A stretch of DNA of 64,000 nt from Gigaspora rosea. Lineage: Eukaryota; Glomeromycota; Glomeromycetes; Diversisporales; Gigasporaceae. The stretch's first letter is position 1; every line of letters starts with the position of its first letter. The position numbers were made by a program, and so were the translations under genes. This document shows, in pieces, positions 21,478-32,809 of this stretch. Under the pieces are notes generated by a model. It was not told the origin of the DNA. It saw nothing but the letters and a program-made list of their open reading frames with translations, and did no database searches. The stretch is from NCBI GenBank assembly GCA_003550325.1, contig QKWP01000116.1, positions 167,575-231,574 of the forward strand, written 5' to 3'.

Positions 21478-23183
21478 AACTCTTTTTTATTAGCTGGAAA
21501 CTATGTATACATATTTCTATATAACAAACTATCATGTAACTTAGATATTAAGTCACATGATTGGTTTAGAATTATGATCTATATGTATAGCAAATCATAA
21601 ATTATATGAATGTGTGAATTATCTGGACCCTGAATTATGGTTAAAAAATTTTACAACAGCCATAATACAAAACATTTTCAACCAAAATTTAATCTATAAA
21701 ACTATTTTTATATGTTATAAAATTTTATTATGCCTCAACCTAATTAAAAAATTCAGTTCTGAATTTAAAAGCACAAAGTTTTTACTAGAAATTTTTTGAG
21801 TACTAATTTTGCCAATATCAAAATTACATTATATTTAATTAGTAAATTATTTTTAAAGAGAAAAAAATGATAAATCTTATAATAAACAAATACAGAAATT
21901 CATATGTTTTTCTATAGTGTAGGAATGGGCATGATTATATATAAAGTTTTTTTTATTAAGTAACACTTCCTTGTTGCATAATTGGAGCTTGTAGAGCTAA
22001 TTTTTGCGATTCTAATAGTAGTAAAATCATCAAAATTGGTTTGATAGATCATAATATATGAATATTTTTCAATCATTTACTATAGAGTTTTTTCTTAAGA
22101 ATTGAGGCACATGGCATTTTATTACTATATAAGGTTACTAGTCACATGCCCATCAATCTTTACTATAAAATTTTACCCCTTTAACTGCAGACTACTAATT
22201 AATATATTGGCATTAGCAATGCAAACCAAACTATAGTAGTTGAGATGTTCCAAACTGTATGATGAATAGTATTATAGTTTTAGCAATAGTAATAGCATGG
22301 TAAATATCTAATATGATACTAATTATTACATACAACAAATAGTTTGTCTAGTTGTATATATGTATATACCTTTTTTTATTAATTTAGTAATTTAATTGTG
22401 CATATCGATATATTAGTTAAACATTGAATAAATCTTTTATTGTATATAAAAAATTGTGATTCTTGATCACATGCAATATAATTTTATTGGTTAGCTCTAT
22501 ATACCAAACTGTTTGGTATAAAGAGCATATTTTATAAAGCAAACTTACTCTGTACTGAACAAAAACCCCCAGAATATGCAGTTTGGTATAGAGAGAGTTG
22601 ACTATATATCAATATGCACAATTAAATTACTAAATTAATAAAAAAAGGTATATACATATGTATAACTAGACAAACTATTTGGGATGTTTCAAATTATGTA
22701 ATGATTAGTATTACATTAGGTATTTACCATGCTATTACTATCACTAAAACTGTAATACTATTTATTATGCAGTTTGGAACATCTCAACTAGTTTGGTTTG
22801 CATCGCTAATACCAATATATTAAATATAATGTAATTTTTGATATGGGCAAAATTAGAACTCAAAAATTTCTAGTAAAACTTTGTGCTTTTAGATTCAGGA
22901 CAGAATCTTTTAATTAGGTTGAGTTATAATAAAATTTTATAATATATAAAAATAGTTTTATAAATTAAATTTTGGTTAAAAATGTCTTGTATTATGGCTG
23001 TTGTAAAATTTTTTAACTATAATCTTGGGAACCAGATAATTTGTATATTCATATAATTTATAATTTGCTGTATATATGGATCATAATTCTAAACCAATCA
23101 TGTGACTTAATATCTAAGTTACATAATAGTTCATTATATAGAAATATGTATACATAGTTTCTGGCTAGTAAAAAAGAGTTCAG
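21478..23183. repeat. Large inverted repeat around a pogo terminus
   Basis: The left arm 21478-22404 and right arm 22614-23183 are inverted copies. Anchors: AACTCTTTTTTATTAGCTGG with its complement at 23164, GCAAACCAAACTATAGTAG with its complement near 22795, and GGTATATACCTTTTTTTATT with its complement at 22637. The 209-bp centre holds the right terminus of pogo pair 1. The left arm is longer by an insertion at about 21843-22195. Confidence 0.75.
21913..22174. mobile_element. MITE candidate inside the left arm
   Basis: TATAGTGTAGGAATGGGCAT on the left and inverted TATAGTAAAGATTGATGGGCAT on the right. It lies within the extra segment of the left arm that the right arm lacks, which supports insertion. 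Confidence 0.5.
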
Positions 23184-23802
23184 GTATAGTATAAAAAAAT
23201 TTAATATTTTGGTTTAGTACAACTAGCTTAAACTATTATAGAAAATCTGTTCTGTCAAATCAGGTTCACTATAACCTGATTTCAGTATAAGCAGGTTCAG
23301 TATAAAGAGAGTCAACTATATATCAATATTTGATATAATAATTATAATGATTATATTTTAATATGTTTTAAATTTAAAAATATTTTGAACATTATATATG
23401 ATAGTTGTGTGATCTCTATGATCATTATAGCATTATATAAGTGATTGTTATGACTATATTTTTTAATCATTTGCATATATCCTTTTAATATTTGTATGAT
23501 TTTTAAGTGTATTAAATATGGGTACCATAGGACTCCAGACATCTAGTACAAAGGTCATACATTATGCATTTTAGCAAAAACCCAAAATTTGAGAAGCTGA
23601 AAAACAGTTTTTGCAATTATTTTGGTATCTATTGGTCCAATTTGGATGAACTTAACTTTTTTTAAAAATGAAGCTTTCAGTAAGTTGTATCTAGCAAAAA
23701 ATTTCATTCAATTCTAATCACTGAATCAGAAGTTATTTAAATAAATATAGTTTTGTTATTTTTTAGCAAATTAGGTCAAAATTGGCCAAAATCTAGTTAT
23801 GC

Positions 23803-24425
23803 CAGTGTTTGAAATTTCAGACTCAAACACTGTTCTCATAAGAACAGCATAATAGCTATAAGTGTTCTCAATGTATTGTTTATGTTCTCATTTATGCTTA
23901 CTAAAAAAAAAACTATATTATATACTATAAATGTATTAAAATATATGTACCAGGACCCCGAAATATACATAGATAGATCAGGTATGAGTTTGTTTATTTT
24001 TGAGGTTTTTTATGCAAATCTTTTCTATTTATAGAATTTTTTGCTTATTTTTAAAGTTTTTTTCACAAATCCTTTCTTTTTAGTAACCCTATAATTAACC
24101 TGACCTATCTATGTATATTTCAGGGTCCTTATGTACCTTTTTTACTCGTCATTATAATAACTAATAAACTAATATTCTAATATTATATATAAAAGCATAA
24201 ATAGTATCAGTTCATAATTTTAATCATAAATTATTATAATTAGTCATATTCATTTATTTCAATTTGATATAATAATATTATGTAGTTACTAATTACTATA
24301 AGAACACTATTTTTATTTTATTGTTCTCAAAAAAAATTTTAATAGAGAACAGTAAAAAATTTTTTCTGTGCACAAATTTAAAACAGTTCTCATAAGAACT
24401 CTGAGAACACTAATTTCATATACTG
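23803..24425. mobile_element. Element with CAGTGTTTG termini nested in R1
   Basis: CAGTGTTTGAAATTTC on the left and inverted CAGTATATGAAATTAG on the right. The flanks are GTTATGC and GTTATGAC, consistent with an 8-bp duplication that lost one base. The matching unoccupied sequence is GTTATAACCTATATGAG in R2 (58170-58186). The interior repeats TGTTCTCATAAGAAC-type palindromes and carries a further MITE at 23952-24129. Confidence 0.6.
23952..24129. mobile_element. hAT-type MITE, AGGACCC family, copy 2
   Basis: It is flanked by a perfect 8-bp duplication TATGTACC (23944-23951 and 24130-24137). The ends are AGGACCCCGAAATATACAT and inverted AGGACCCTGAAATATACAT. 178 bp, close to copy 1 throughout. 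Confidence 0.9.
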
Positions 24426-24679
24426 GTTATGACCTATATGAGAGAAGTCCAGGGTCCTGATATTATAATTACCTTTTTTTATATTTGTTATTTTTATTAC
24501 TATAATTTGATTTAATAAACTAATTTTAAATTAAATGAATGTATTATTATGATGATGATTATGTTTATATTTGATAATTGTTATAATAATATATTAATAT
24601 ATTTTATATTAAATGTAAAAATTATGTGCATATATTCTTTTAACATATGTATGTTTATTAAACAAGGGTACCATAATTA

Positions 24680-24845
24680 GGGGCATGCTATTTATTATGT
24701 AATTTTTACCATGGATGCATAGTCAGAGGTAGTAATTATGTCTATATATTATATTAATTAATCAGAATTAAATAAAATGATCACACCATACATGGGTAAA
24801 GGTGGCTACTAAGTAAAAAATATTACGTAATAAATGGCATGCCTC
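24680..24845. mobile_element. PIF/Harbinger-like MITE
   Basis: GGGGCATGCTATTTATTATG on the left and inverted GAGGCATGCCATTTATTACG on the right, flanked by TTA on both sides. A TWA duplication is the PIF/Harbinger signature. 166 bp, non-coding. Confidence 0.7.
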
Positions 24846-25148
24846 TTACCTTTTTTTTAATTTATTTTTTTATCACTGTAATTTGATTTAATAAACCAAT
24901 TTTAAATTAAATAAATATATTATTATAATAATGATTACAATATTGATAATCATTATGATTATATTTGGACATATTTTATATTTTTAAATATAAAAATAAT
25001 GTTTTAAATATTATATATAAATGCTATGACTATATTTAATCAATGTAGCATTATATTAATTATTGGAATAACTATATTTTTTGTCTATTGTGCATACATT
25101 CTTTTAACATATGTATGATTTTCAGGTATATTAAATGTGTTAATGTAA

Positions 25149-25298
25149 GAGTGCTATATTTATTAGATAATATTTTAGAAGTAGAGGGTCAAGCCAAATT
25201 TTACCTCATATAAATTTTAGCAATTAAATTTGATGAAAAATTACCTAAGAGGTAAGTCTCTATAGTAAATAGATATTAGATAATAAATATTAGTGCTC
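25149..25298. mobile_element. PIF/Harbinger-like MITE, GCACTAATATTT family, copy 1
   Basis: GAGTGCTATATTTATTAGAT on the left and inverted GAGCACTAATATTTATTATC on the right, flanked by TAA and TAT. Homologous to 52066-52220. Confidence 0.65.
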
Positions 25299-25573
25299 TA
25301 TTTATCTTTTTTTTATTTGTTATTTTAATTACTGTAATTTGATTTAATAAACTAATTTTAAATTAAATAAATATGTCATTTATGATTATATTTAATAATT
25401 ATTATAATTATGTTTTGATGTATTTTATATTAAATATGAATTATATTATAATGTTATATGTAATTACTATGACAATATTTAATTGTTAAAGTGTTGTGCA
25501 TACACTCTTTTAATATTTATACGATTTCAGATATATAATCATGGATACTATAGATGCTAGTGAAATTAAATCA

Positions 25574-26262
25574 GAGTAGTGAAATAATTTCACCATTTCA
25601 TTAATCACCAATTGGCAATACAATAGTATAACTGGTGTAACTAGTGAATTGGTGTAATTGGTATAATTGGTGAATTGGTGTATTAGTGAATTGGTGAATT
25701 GGTGACAGTGAACTGGTGAATTGGTGAATTGATAAGATGGAAAATGGTAAATAACAGAATGGTGAAATGGTAAATTTTCAGAGTCCAGAATTATTTTAGT
25801 CTGGAATTTGGACTGTATTTGCTCTTCAAAAGTTAGGTTTTTGTTCAAATTTTTACATTTTATGTTTTTACAAGTAGACTTAGAGATCAAAACTGTTAAC
25901 TATTTAAGTTCAAATTTAAATGCAAAATGCACAATATAAAAATAAATTTTGTGAAATGACAGAAGCAAATAACTTTACTTTAATTTTATTCTAACCAACC
26001 AAATTTGTTGATCTTGTTGAAATATGAAAAGAAAGATACTTTTTTTTAGAAGACAATTAATTCATCAATTTACCATTTCAAAATTCACTAATTTACCAAT
26101 TTACTATTTCACCAATTCACCAATTTATCAATTTACCAATTTCACCAATATCACTATTTCACCTATTTCACCAATTTTACCATTTTACTAAAATTTTATT
26201 TTGGTGTAATTTTGTAAAACTATTTCATTATTTCACTTGGTGAAATAGTTTAATTGGTAGAT
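25574..26262. repeat. Inverted pair of AATTGGTG-type minisatellites
   Basis: The first array (25580-25770) repeats GGTGAATT / GGTGTAATT about fifteen times. The second (26055-26250) repeats the complement, CACCAATT / TACCATTT. The edges (AGTGAAATAATTTCACC and TATTTCACTTGGTGAAATAG) are also inverted, so the whole block can fold back. The 280 bp between is ordinary sequence. Confidence 0.7.
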
Positions 26263-27560
26263 CGCAGTTAAAGGGTACAAGTTTTATATAGTTACACAGC
26301 AGAGATCAATTATAAAGAACTTCTGACACGTCTTTTTGACCTTATAATAAGTTAATATTATCTTCAAATAAATTTGACGTCTAATTCTCAAATTCAATAG
26401 AATATAACTCGTAGAATTAGTAAGTTAAGTAAATTTCTTCTTTACTGTAAAACTTCGAGATTTTACTCAGTAAGACACGCGCATTCGGGCCAGAATAATT
26501 CAAAGTTTTTAGTAATTTCAATTTCAACTTTTCTTTGTTTTATTTAAAAAGATATATGAAATCACCAAATTTATTTATGTTGCAACAAAAAAAGGTAAAA
26601 TTATTTATTATTCCACGAAATAGTGTAATTTTCTACTCCGCAATCATTTACATGTTTACGTATAAGCGTCCACTACACCGTCTCGCGAGAAAACTTGAAG
26701 AAACCTTTATGATGAGACCTATGAGTTATTATATTACAGTCAGGATTTCCTAAATACATCTTCCTCGGGACCATAATAAGAATTGGAGCCGGTCAAAAAA
26801 AAAATAACCAGTCAAATTTATGTTTTCTTGATTTGACCAGTTAAGAGATCGGTTAAACCCAACTCCCAACTAATCAACCATGTTTTTTATTTTTCTATAA
26901 ACACTTACAGATTTATCTAATGGTAATTAGAACAGACAATTTAAAGTTGGAGTCTGCTATGAAGAAAACATAGGCGCAACCAAAAGGCAGTTATATGGTA
27001 TTTGAAAACTGTCAAAGGTAGCAATTCGAATGATCAATGTAATCTTGGAAACTGCTACTGAATTGGCATAGACGTAGCTAAAGGATGGAAAAAGGCATTT
27101 GAATGATATCCGAATTAATTGTATATTGTATTTAGTTTATATGTTTGAGGCTACTCAATAATGGTAGGATGGTATAAGGGATAGTATCTAATCTGAGCAT
27201 TATGTAATTCTACAATCTTTTTTTTTTCTGTACCCACTTCGAAAAAATGGGCAATAACTCTCATTGTCGTTTCGATTACTGTGTTATTAAGATCAACTCG
27301 GGTGTAATAAGGCGTATTTAGTATTAAATAAATATATAATAAATAGTGTGTATAGTATATGCATTTAGTATTATATATCTATTATATAAAATAAAACTGT
27401 TTATTTTATGTGAAATATTTCAATTTTATTCTACTTATTGCAAAACCATTATATTCCATTTACATGTAGTATTTAGCAGTGTTGATAACAAATAAATGCA
27501 ATCTATTTATCTTTTTAACAACAATTCCATTTTGTTAGCAATAACCAACCTGATCTATTA
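26263..27560. other. Mixed-composition intergenic region
   Basis: Less repetitive than its surroundings and with normal C and G use. A 72-codon frame (26535-26753) shows no recognisable domain and was not accepted. The region could contain regulatory sequence or an undetected short gene. Confidence 0.4.
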
Positions 27561-27574
27561 TTGTATCAGAATTT

Positions 27575-27632
27575 CACATATCAACAGATTTTTTGATAAT
27601 AAAGAATGTATTATGTTCGTTTTTCTTAACCC
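27575..27632 (-). repeat. Degenerate copy of the coding QKS repeat, downstream of the stop
   Basis: CAACAGATTTTTTGATAATA followed by an AATGTATTATGTTCGTTTTT stretch matches 28128-28185, which encodes one of the C-terminal repeat units. It lies about 65 bp beyond the gene stop and reads NEHNTFFIIKKSVDM before a stop. Confidence 0.6.
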
Positions 27633-27695
27633 TATTTTTGACGAATTTTTGTCAAATTTGATATTTAGAATAATAGAATGAAGCACAAATACTTA

Positions 27696-30600
27696 CTAAT
27701 TTTCTTCATTCGGAGAACTCACAGCTTTAAAAGTTTCAAGTGCGATGGCTGTTCCTTGTTGATCAAATTCCCTAGAATAACGACCAATCCAGTTTTGGAT
27801 TGTGGTTACTTTGGGCACATGGTCCTCTTCAATTTCCCCAGAATGCGCGAACCTCAACAGTTCCTTATGCATCTCCTTGGCTGTCATTTTATCCTTGGGG
27901 TTTAGGTTTCCATTTAAAAAAAATTGTTTTAAAAAATTTACAACTTTTGCTTTGATTCTTTTCCCTCCGCCCTTTTTTCCGAACTTAGCATTTGCGGGAG
28001 ATGCCCAACCTTTGGGCATTTGAAATGTTTCTTCAATGCTTCTAAAAAGATTCACGCTAGTTAAATTCAAAATAATCTCAATAAATCATACCGATTTTAC
28101 GGACCTTTCGCTGGTATCATCTGTTTCAACAGATTTTTGATAATAAACGAATGCGTTAGGTTCATTCATTTCAACTCCAATTCCATTTCCCATTTCAGCA
28201 GATTCTTGGTGATAAATGAATGCACTATGTTCATTCATTTTAACTCCAATTCCGCTGGACTCTCCCGTTTCAGCAGATTTTTGAAAATTAATAAATGCTT
28301 GATATCCATTCATTCTAGCATCATTTTCTAAATAAATAACGCAACAAAGTAAACAAATTATCAACTTATTTTTTGACTCAATCCAAATTTGAGCCTTAAT
28401 TACCCATCCAGGCTGATTTTTGATAGTGGGCGAACGAATTTTGATTATTTATTTCAACCTCAATTCTATGGGAATTTTCCATTCCGGTAGATTTTTGTAA
28501 ATGAATGAATGCGGGTTGTTCACCCTTTCTGGTGTCGTTTTCTAAATGAATAATATAAAAAACATTTTATATTTATCTTGTATAAATTACCACGACAAAA
28601 GTTCAAGAAACTGAAGAAATAGTTCCTACTATCAATATCCATCTCAGAACTTGGATAATAATCTTCGTCGCCATCGAAAACTATAACGTATACCTCACAA
28701 TTAATATAAGTCAACGGCTTATTGAACTGGGTTTTAAAATTACTGCTTACCTTCCATTTCGATATCCTCACTCATTACGTTATTCGAAGGAACTACAATT
28801 TATCACAATTTTTATTTTACCTTTTTCTTAAGTTATTCCATTACAGCATACCTTTTATTGTTGGGATTGGCATAGTCCAATTAGATACGGGTTCTGTGTG
28901 TGCCGAAACTATAGGTTTTGGACGAATAAGAGATGCATTAGATTCTGCGGGTGAAAAATTTTTCCACGATCCTACATGAGGCAGTTCCTTAGCACGGATA
29001 AATCCAGCAAACGGCCCTTCCACGGGCCATTCCCAGCAGTACAGTTTTGAAATTCCAGTCATGGTTTTGATTTTTGCTTTTTTTTGCTTTGAATTTCTAT
29101 TATTATTTTTTTTTTGATTTAACTCGATGTCTTCAGCTTCTGATCCACTACTTCTATCATCACGATTTATTTTAATTTCGGCCAACGATGTTCCAGAAAG
29201 CCCTTTCGCTGCCTCGACTATATCCTCGCCCTCAATCAAGTCAAAACCAACTCGAACATATCTTTTAATGCTATGGGTAATCTAATGTGGTATTAAAGCA
29301 TCTAATATGTTAGTCTTATTAGTTTTTAAAAAATAACACACAATAAAAAAAATTTAATATCACGTTTGCATGATGAGAATCGATGGTTGTCTTAGCTTCC
29401 CCTGGCTCCAAAAACAACCATCGTTTTACTTTAATGGAATACCAAGTATGCCAATGCGCTATGATAGTCATCAATTCTGAATTGTGGTAGTGTGCACCGT
29501 TATCGGAAATTACAGTTATCCATTTTGGTTTCTGTTTCATTGAATCAAATACAGCTTCAAACGAAGATGCGGTGAACCAGGCATCTTGCTTTGTGTCAGT
29601 AGACCAATGGTCGAACGCCCGAATATCTAACATATCTTGATTCTCTTTTTTTCTAAAAACTAGTATAGTGTGCAAAGTCCAACCTCTTTTACCAAAAAAG
29701 TCTTTTTTAGTTTCACGGGCTGATTTCGGAAGAACTCTCATCTTATAATCAGCAACAACTAAAGCGCCTTCAGGGTCCAACTGAGCTAATGTTGCCTTGA
29801 ACTGAGCGTTAAGATAAATTTTTCGCGCTTGGTGGCCTAGGTAATGCTTTAATCGCTCTTGAATTTCATGTAATTGTGCTATGTGTTCGTTAGATACACG
29901 GTTTTCTAACTGATCAAAAAACTTATAAAATCGTTCACACTTAGAACATCTCGAAAGATGTAAAGCCGTGCATTCTCCAAAAGCATAGGTAAGACAATGA
30001 TCAATGCAAGGATCGTGCGAAATTTTTCCGTCTGGTGTTATTATTAATTCTTGCTCAAAATCTCTCTTAAAATGACGCCGCAGGTGTTCAATTTGCGAAA
30101 GTATTTCATTCTAATAAAAAAAAATTTATTTTGCTCTAATAAAAAAATTTATTTTCTAATAAACAACCCTCATATTCCAATCAAATTCTGAACAATTCCA
30201 GTTTAAAGAAATTTTTGCACATGGAAAGACCATCAATTAATACGTGTACATACACTATGTGCAAACTAAAAACTTCCAAACCAAAATTTTTTTTTTTGCT
30301 TAATAAAAAAGGTTACAAAAAAAAAAAAAAAAAGAAAGTCTGCTAACAAAAAAATTTTGCCAACAAAAAAGAAGCTTGTTAACAAAAAAAAAAACAAAAA
30401 TCCCCAACAAAAAAAAATTTTGCTTGCCAACAAAAAAAAGAAATTATATTTAAATAAAAAAAAAAGTTTTTAATACCATTTCGATTTTGTCAGTAAATGT
30501 GCTTCGAGCAATTCCAATTAAAATTTCAAGTGGTTCAAAACTGTAATCGTTACAAATTCCGCAAAGGCCACCCAAATCGCTCTGATATTTTAGATGTGTA

Positions 30601-32326
30601 CAATTTGCAATGCGGCCCATGAAAGAGGTTTTTTTCATCCCATTGGGGAAAGTTTGTTGGAACTTTTTCCAAAGTGAAGTCTTGTTATCATGTAAATAAA
30701 GGACAGGCAAGTTAGTTTTCGGGTCTGTTTTGTAAGAACTCATTGTAACGTTATCTTTATCGGAAAAAAATACTTCGAACTGTCTTTCTTTAAATTCTGC
30801 CATTAATTTTGTTGTCTTTTTTGGCATTTCTATTGGTGGTGCACCAGCACCGTAGAGACAAGAATGTTTTCTGGCTTTGCTTATAGTTTTTGACGTTACC
30901 TGTATTTTATAATAATTATATATCATATTAATAAAATTTTATAAAAAAAATACTTGATATCTTACTCCTAATTCTCTTTTAAGAACTTGATAATCAAAGT
31001 AAGATGCAATAATAGATAATATTCGGATTTTTCCACCAGCCCCTCTTTTATTACTTTCTAGTGCATGGAGAAAACTATCCCAGAATTGACAACTTGTAGC
31101 AACATTACATGGAGAATTTTGATCTTTTATCTGAATTAATCCCCAATGATGTAAGTTTTTTAGAGTTTGCCGATCAGCCCTAGGATTTACAGCACATGCC
31201 CAAAATTCAACATCAGATTCCTCTTTGGAATAAGATGTAATATTTGTACACCCGCAAGCTAGGAACATAGAATGCCAAGCTGCTAGTTCTTTATGTTGAA
31301 ATGAATGACCAGGTGGGTATACACTATGTAAAACATGTGGCAGCTGAACTATTGTACCTTGTGTGAGCCATTTAGTAAAAAGAACGTGCCAGTCTTCGTT
31401 AGGTATTGAAATTTTTCTACGTTTAATGTGCAAGTCAAAAATTTGTTGTAAAATTGATGTGTCATTCCATTTAAGCGATGTACATGTCATGCATGTCATA
31501 TTTTCTTTTTCATTCGTTAATAATGCTCGAACCTTCGGATCTTTTAGCCCAAAAAGTACAAGATGATCCTTATTTTTGTGCATTCTATAATTCTCCCAAA
31601 CGACAGTTGGTGTTTTGCCAACGTATTGATGTACTTCATTTCTACCTTTATAAACCCGTAAACTACAATGATCGTCTAAAACTTGTTGCAAAATAAGGTA
31701 GGTNTTTCACCAACGTATTGATGTACTTCATTTCTACCTTTATAAACCCGTAAACTACAATGATCGTCTAAAACTTGTTGCAAAATAAGGTAGGTTTCTG
31801 AACCACGGCGCGATAATAAAGATGATGTGTAACCAGAACCAGCGTATAGAAGATCTTCGCGTGAAGAATATCCAATATTTGAAACTACTATAGTAAACTT
31901 GTCAAAATTTATGAATAATGGAAAAAACGAAATGTCAGTAATGATTTCTGATATAATCTCTTCATTATAAAACCCAAGTACTGCCAAACCCGAATGTTCA
32001 GTTTGACCTCCAAACAATTCCCAATATAATAAGTTGACTGCTTTTGTAGGTGTGTTTTGTATATCACCAAATTTTTCTCCCACAGAACACAAAAAGCCTG
32101 GCTGCAAGGGGTTTGATGGGTTATTAACAACAGATATAAAAAATTCGTAGCTATTTATTACAGTTATTACGCTCATATAAAGACGAAAAGGAAGATTTAA
32201 AACACTATTATTTGCAGTTTTTAGATTTGGAATCCACCAATCTCGAGCATATGTTCCGTAATGGAGATTTGTGCTTATTTGCCCTTTGTTCACAAGTCGT
32301 ACTGTATATTTTTTATTTTTTGACAT
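27696..32326 (-). CDS. Multi-exon DDE-like protein, possibly a transposase, not recognised
   Basis: Model: exons 32326-30966, 30899-30477, 30110-29364, 29281-28852, 28792-28751, 28680-28630, 28541-28404, 28327-28105, 28056-27696, with phases that agree throughout. Total about 1,227 codons once a 92-bp assembly duplication in exon 1 is ignored. Exon 1 holds CxxC pairs. Across the first junction it reads ELG-VTSKTISKARKH, a possible helix-turn-helix. Exon 2 has NCTH and LCGIC. Exon 3 begins with a Cys/His cluster (DPCIDHC, ECTALH, RCSKC, about residues 599-622). It then has an acidic triad in DDE style: VVADYK (about 685), ISDNGAHYH (about 767), and LEPGEAK (Glu about 799 or 802), the last two 34 residues apart. 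Exon 4 is charged. Exons 7-8 repeat a QKSAET unit. The last donor (GTCCGT) is non-consensus; using GTATGA at 28091 instead ends the protein soon after. No terminal inverted repeat was found around it. Confidence 0.7.
31618..31795. other. Assembly artefact: 86-bp perfect duplication around a single N
   Basis: The 86 bases at 31618-31703 recur exactly at 31710-31795, with one N at 31704. The 92-bp offset is not a multiple of three and breaks exon 1 of the DDE-like gene into two frames. Dropping one copy restores a continuous frame, so this is most likely an unmerged contig overlap. Confidence 0.85.
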
Positions 32327-32809
32327 TTTAAATGAGACAATCTTTCAACATTCGCAGTACTATAAAATTTTACTATTAAATGCCCGTCACCTATGATTAA
32401 TAAATGTCGATCATTTTGTACCCTTTAGTCACGATTTGTCAATTAATTTTACCAGCATCTTTAGTGAATACTATTGTTCTCTTTTTTTTATTATTTTTAT
32501 TACTGTAATTTGATTTAATAAACTATTTTTGATGCAAACATTCATAATAAATATATTTTTGAAAATTTTTAAATATTAATTGCTTGCAATTGCTTTTTTT
32601 TTTAATAATTCAACAAATTAATACTGTAAATTTATAACAATTTTGTCCATATAAATATAACTTTAATATTCAATTTGTTGATAAAATGTGCTCAATTATT
32701 ATTATTAAAATATTGATAATTTTGTTATAATTAGAGATAGATATATATTAAAATATAAACAGGAAAACCTACATAAAGACATGTACAGGTTACTGAAAGC
32801 ATGAATGAG

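Larger units (their letters stand above)
19804..22604. mobile_element. Pogo/Tc1-like inverted termini, pair 1
   Basis: The left terminus CAGTCAACTCTCACTATACC at 19804 is preceded by TA. The inverted copy ends at 22604 (AGTCAACTCTCTCTATACC when read inward) and is followed by TA. The two arms match for about 150 bp (GCTCTTTATACC, TATAGAGCTAACCAATAAAA, AAGAATCACAA). TIR style and TA duplication fit the pogo/Tigger group. No transposase remains between them, and the pair overlaps pair 2 rather than enclosing it. Confidence 0.65.
20152..23318. mobile_element. Pogo/Tc1-like inverted termini, pair 2
   Basis: CAATCAACTCTCTTTATACT at 20152, preceded by TA, pairs with the inverted copy ending at about 23318 (GTTGACTCTCTTTATACTGA read inward). 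The arms match for about 120 bp, including AATCAGGTTATA and ATAATAGTTTAAGCTGGTTG. There is no transposase. Confidence 0.6.
23529..24458. mobile_element. Non-autonomous hAT-type element R1 with nested insertions
   Basis: Ends AGGACTCCAGACATCT and inverted AGGACCCTGGACTTCT. The flanking octamers are GGTACCAT (23521-23528) and GATATTAT (24459-24466), which differ only by three transitions. It is the homologue of R2 (57667-58201). R1 is interrupted by the element at 23803-24425. Confidence 0.65.
23330..25550. repeat. Four tandem AT-rich units, each followed by an insertion
   Basis: Units lie at about 23330-23528, 24470-24676, 24850-25148 and 25302-25550. Units 2 to 4 share AATTTGATTTAATAAACTAA, and all share GCATATATYCTTTTAAYAT and an end near GGGTACCATA. 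Unit 1 is followed by a hAT-type element, units 2 and 3 by Harbinger-like MITEs, and unit 4 by the minisatellite block. A fragment of the same unit recurs at 32490-32530. Confidence 0.65.

Noticed and set aside
26535..26753. 72-codon plus-strand frame in the less repetitive region
   Set aside because: No recognisable motif, no clear start context and no repeat or homologue in the window; too weak to call a gene.
27678..28331. Plus-strand frames opposite the last exons of the DDE-like gene
   Set aside because: Antisense shadows; splice sites and repeat units make sense only on the minus strand.
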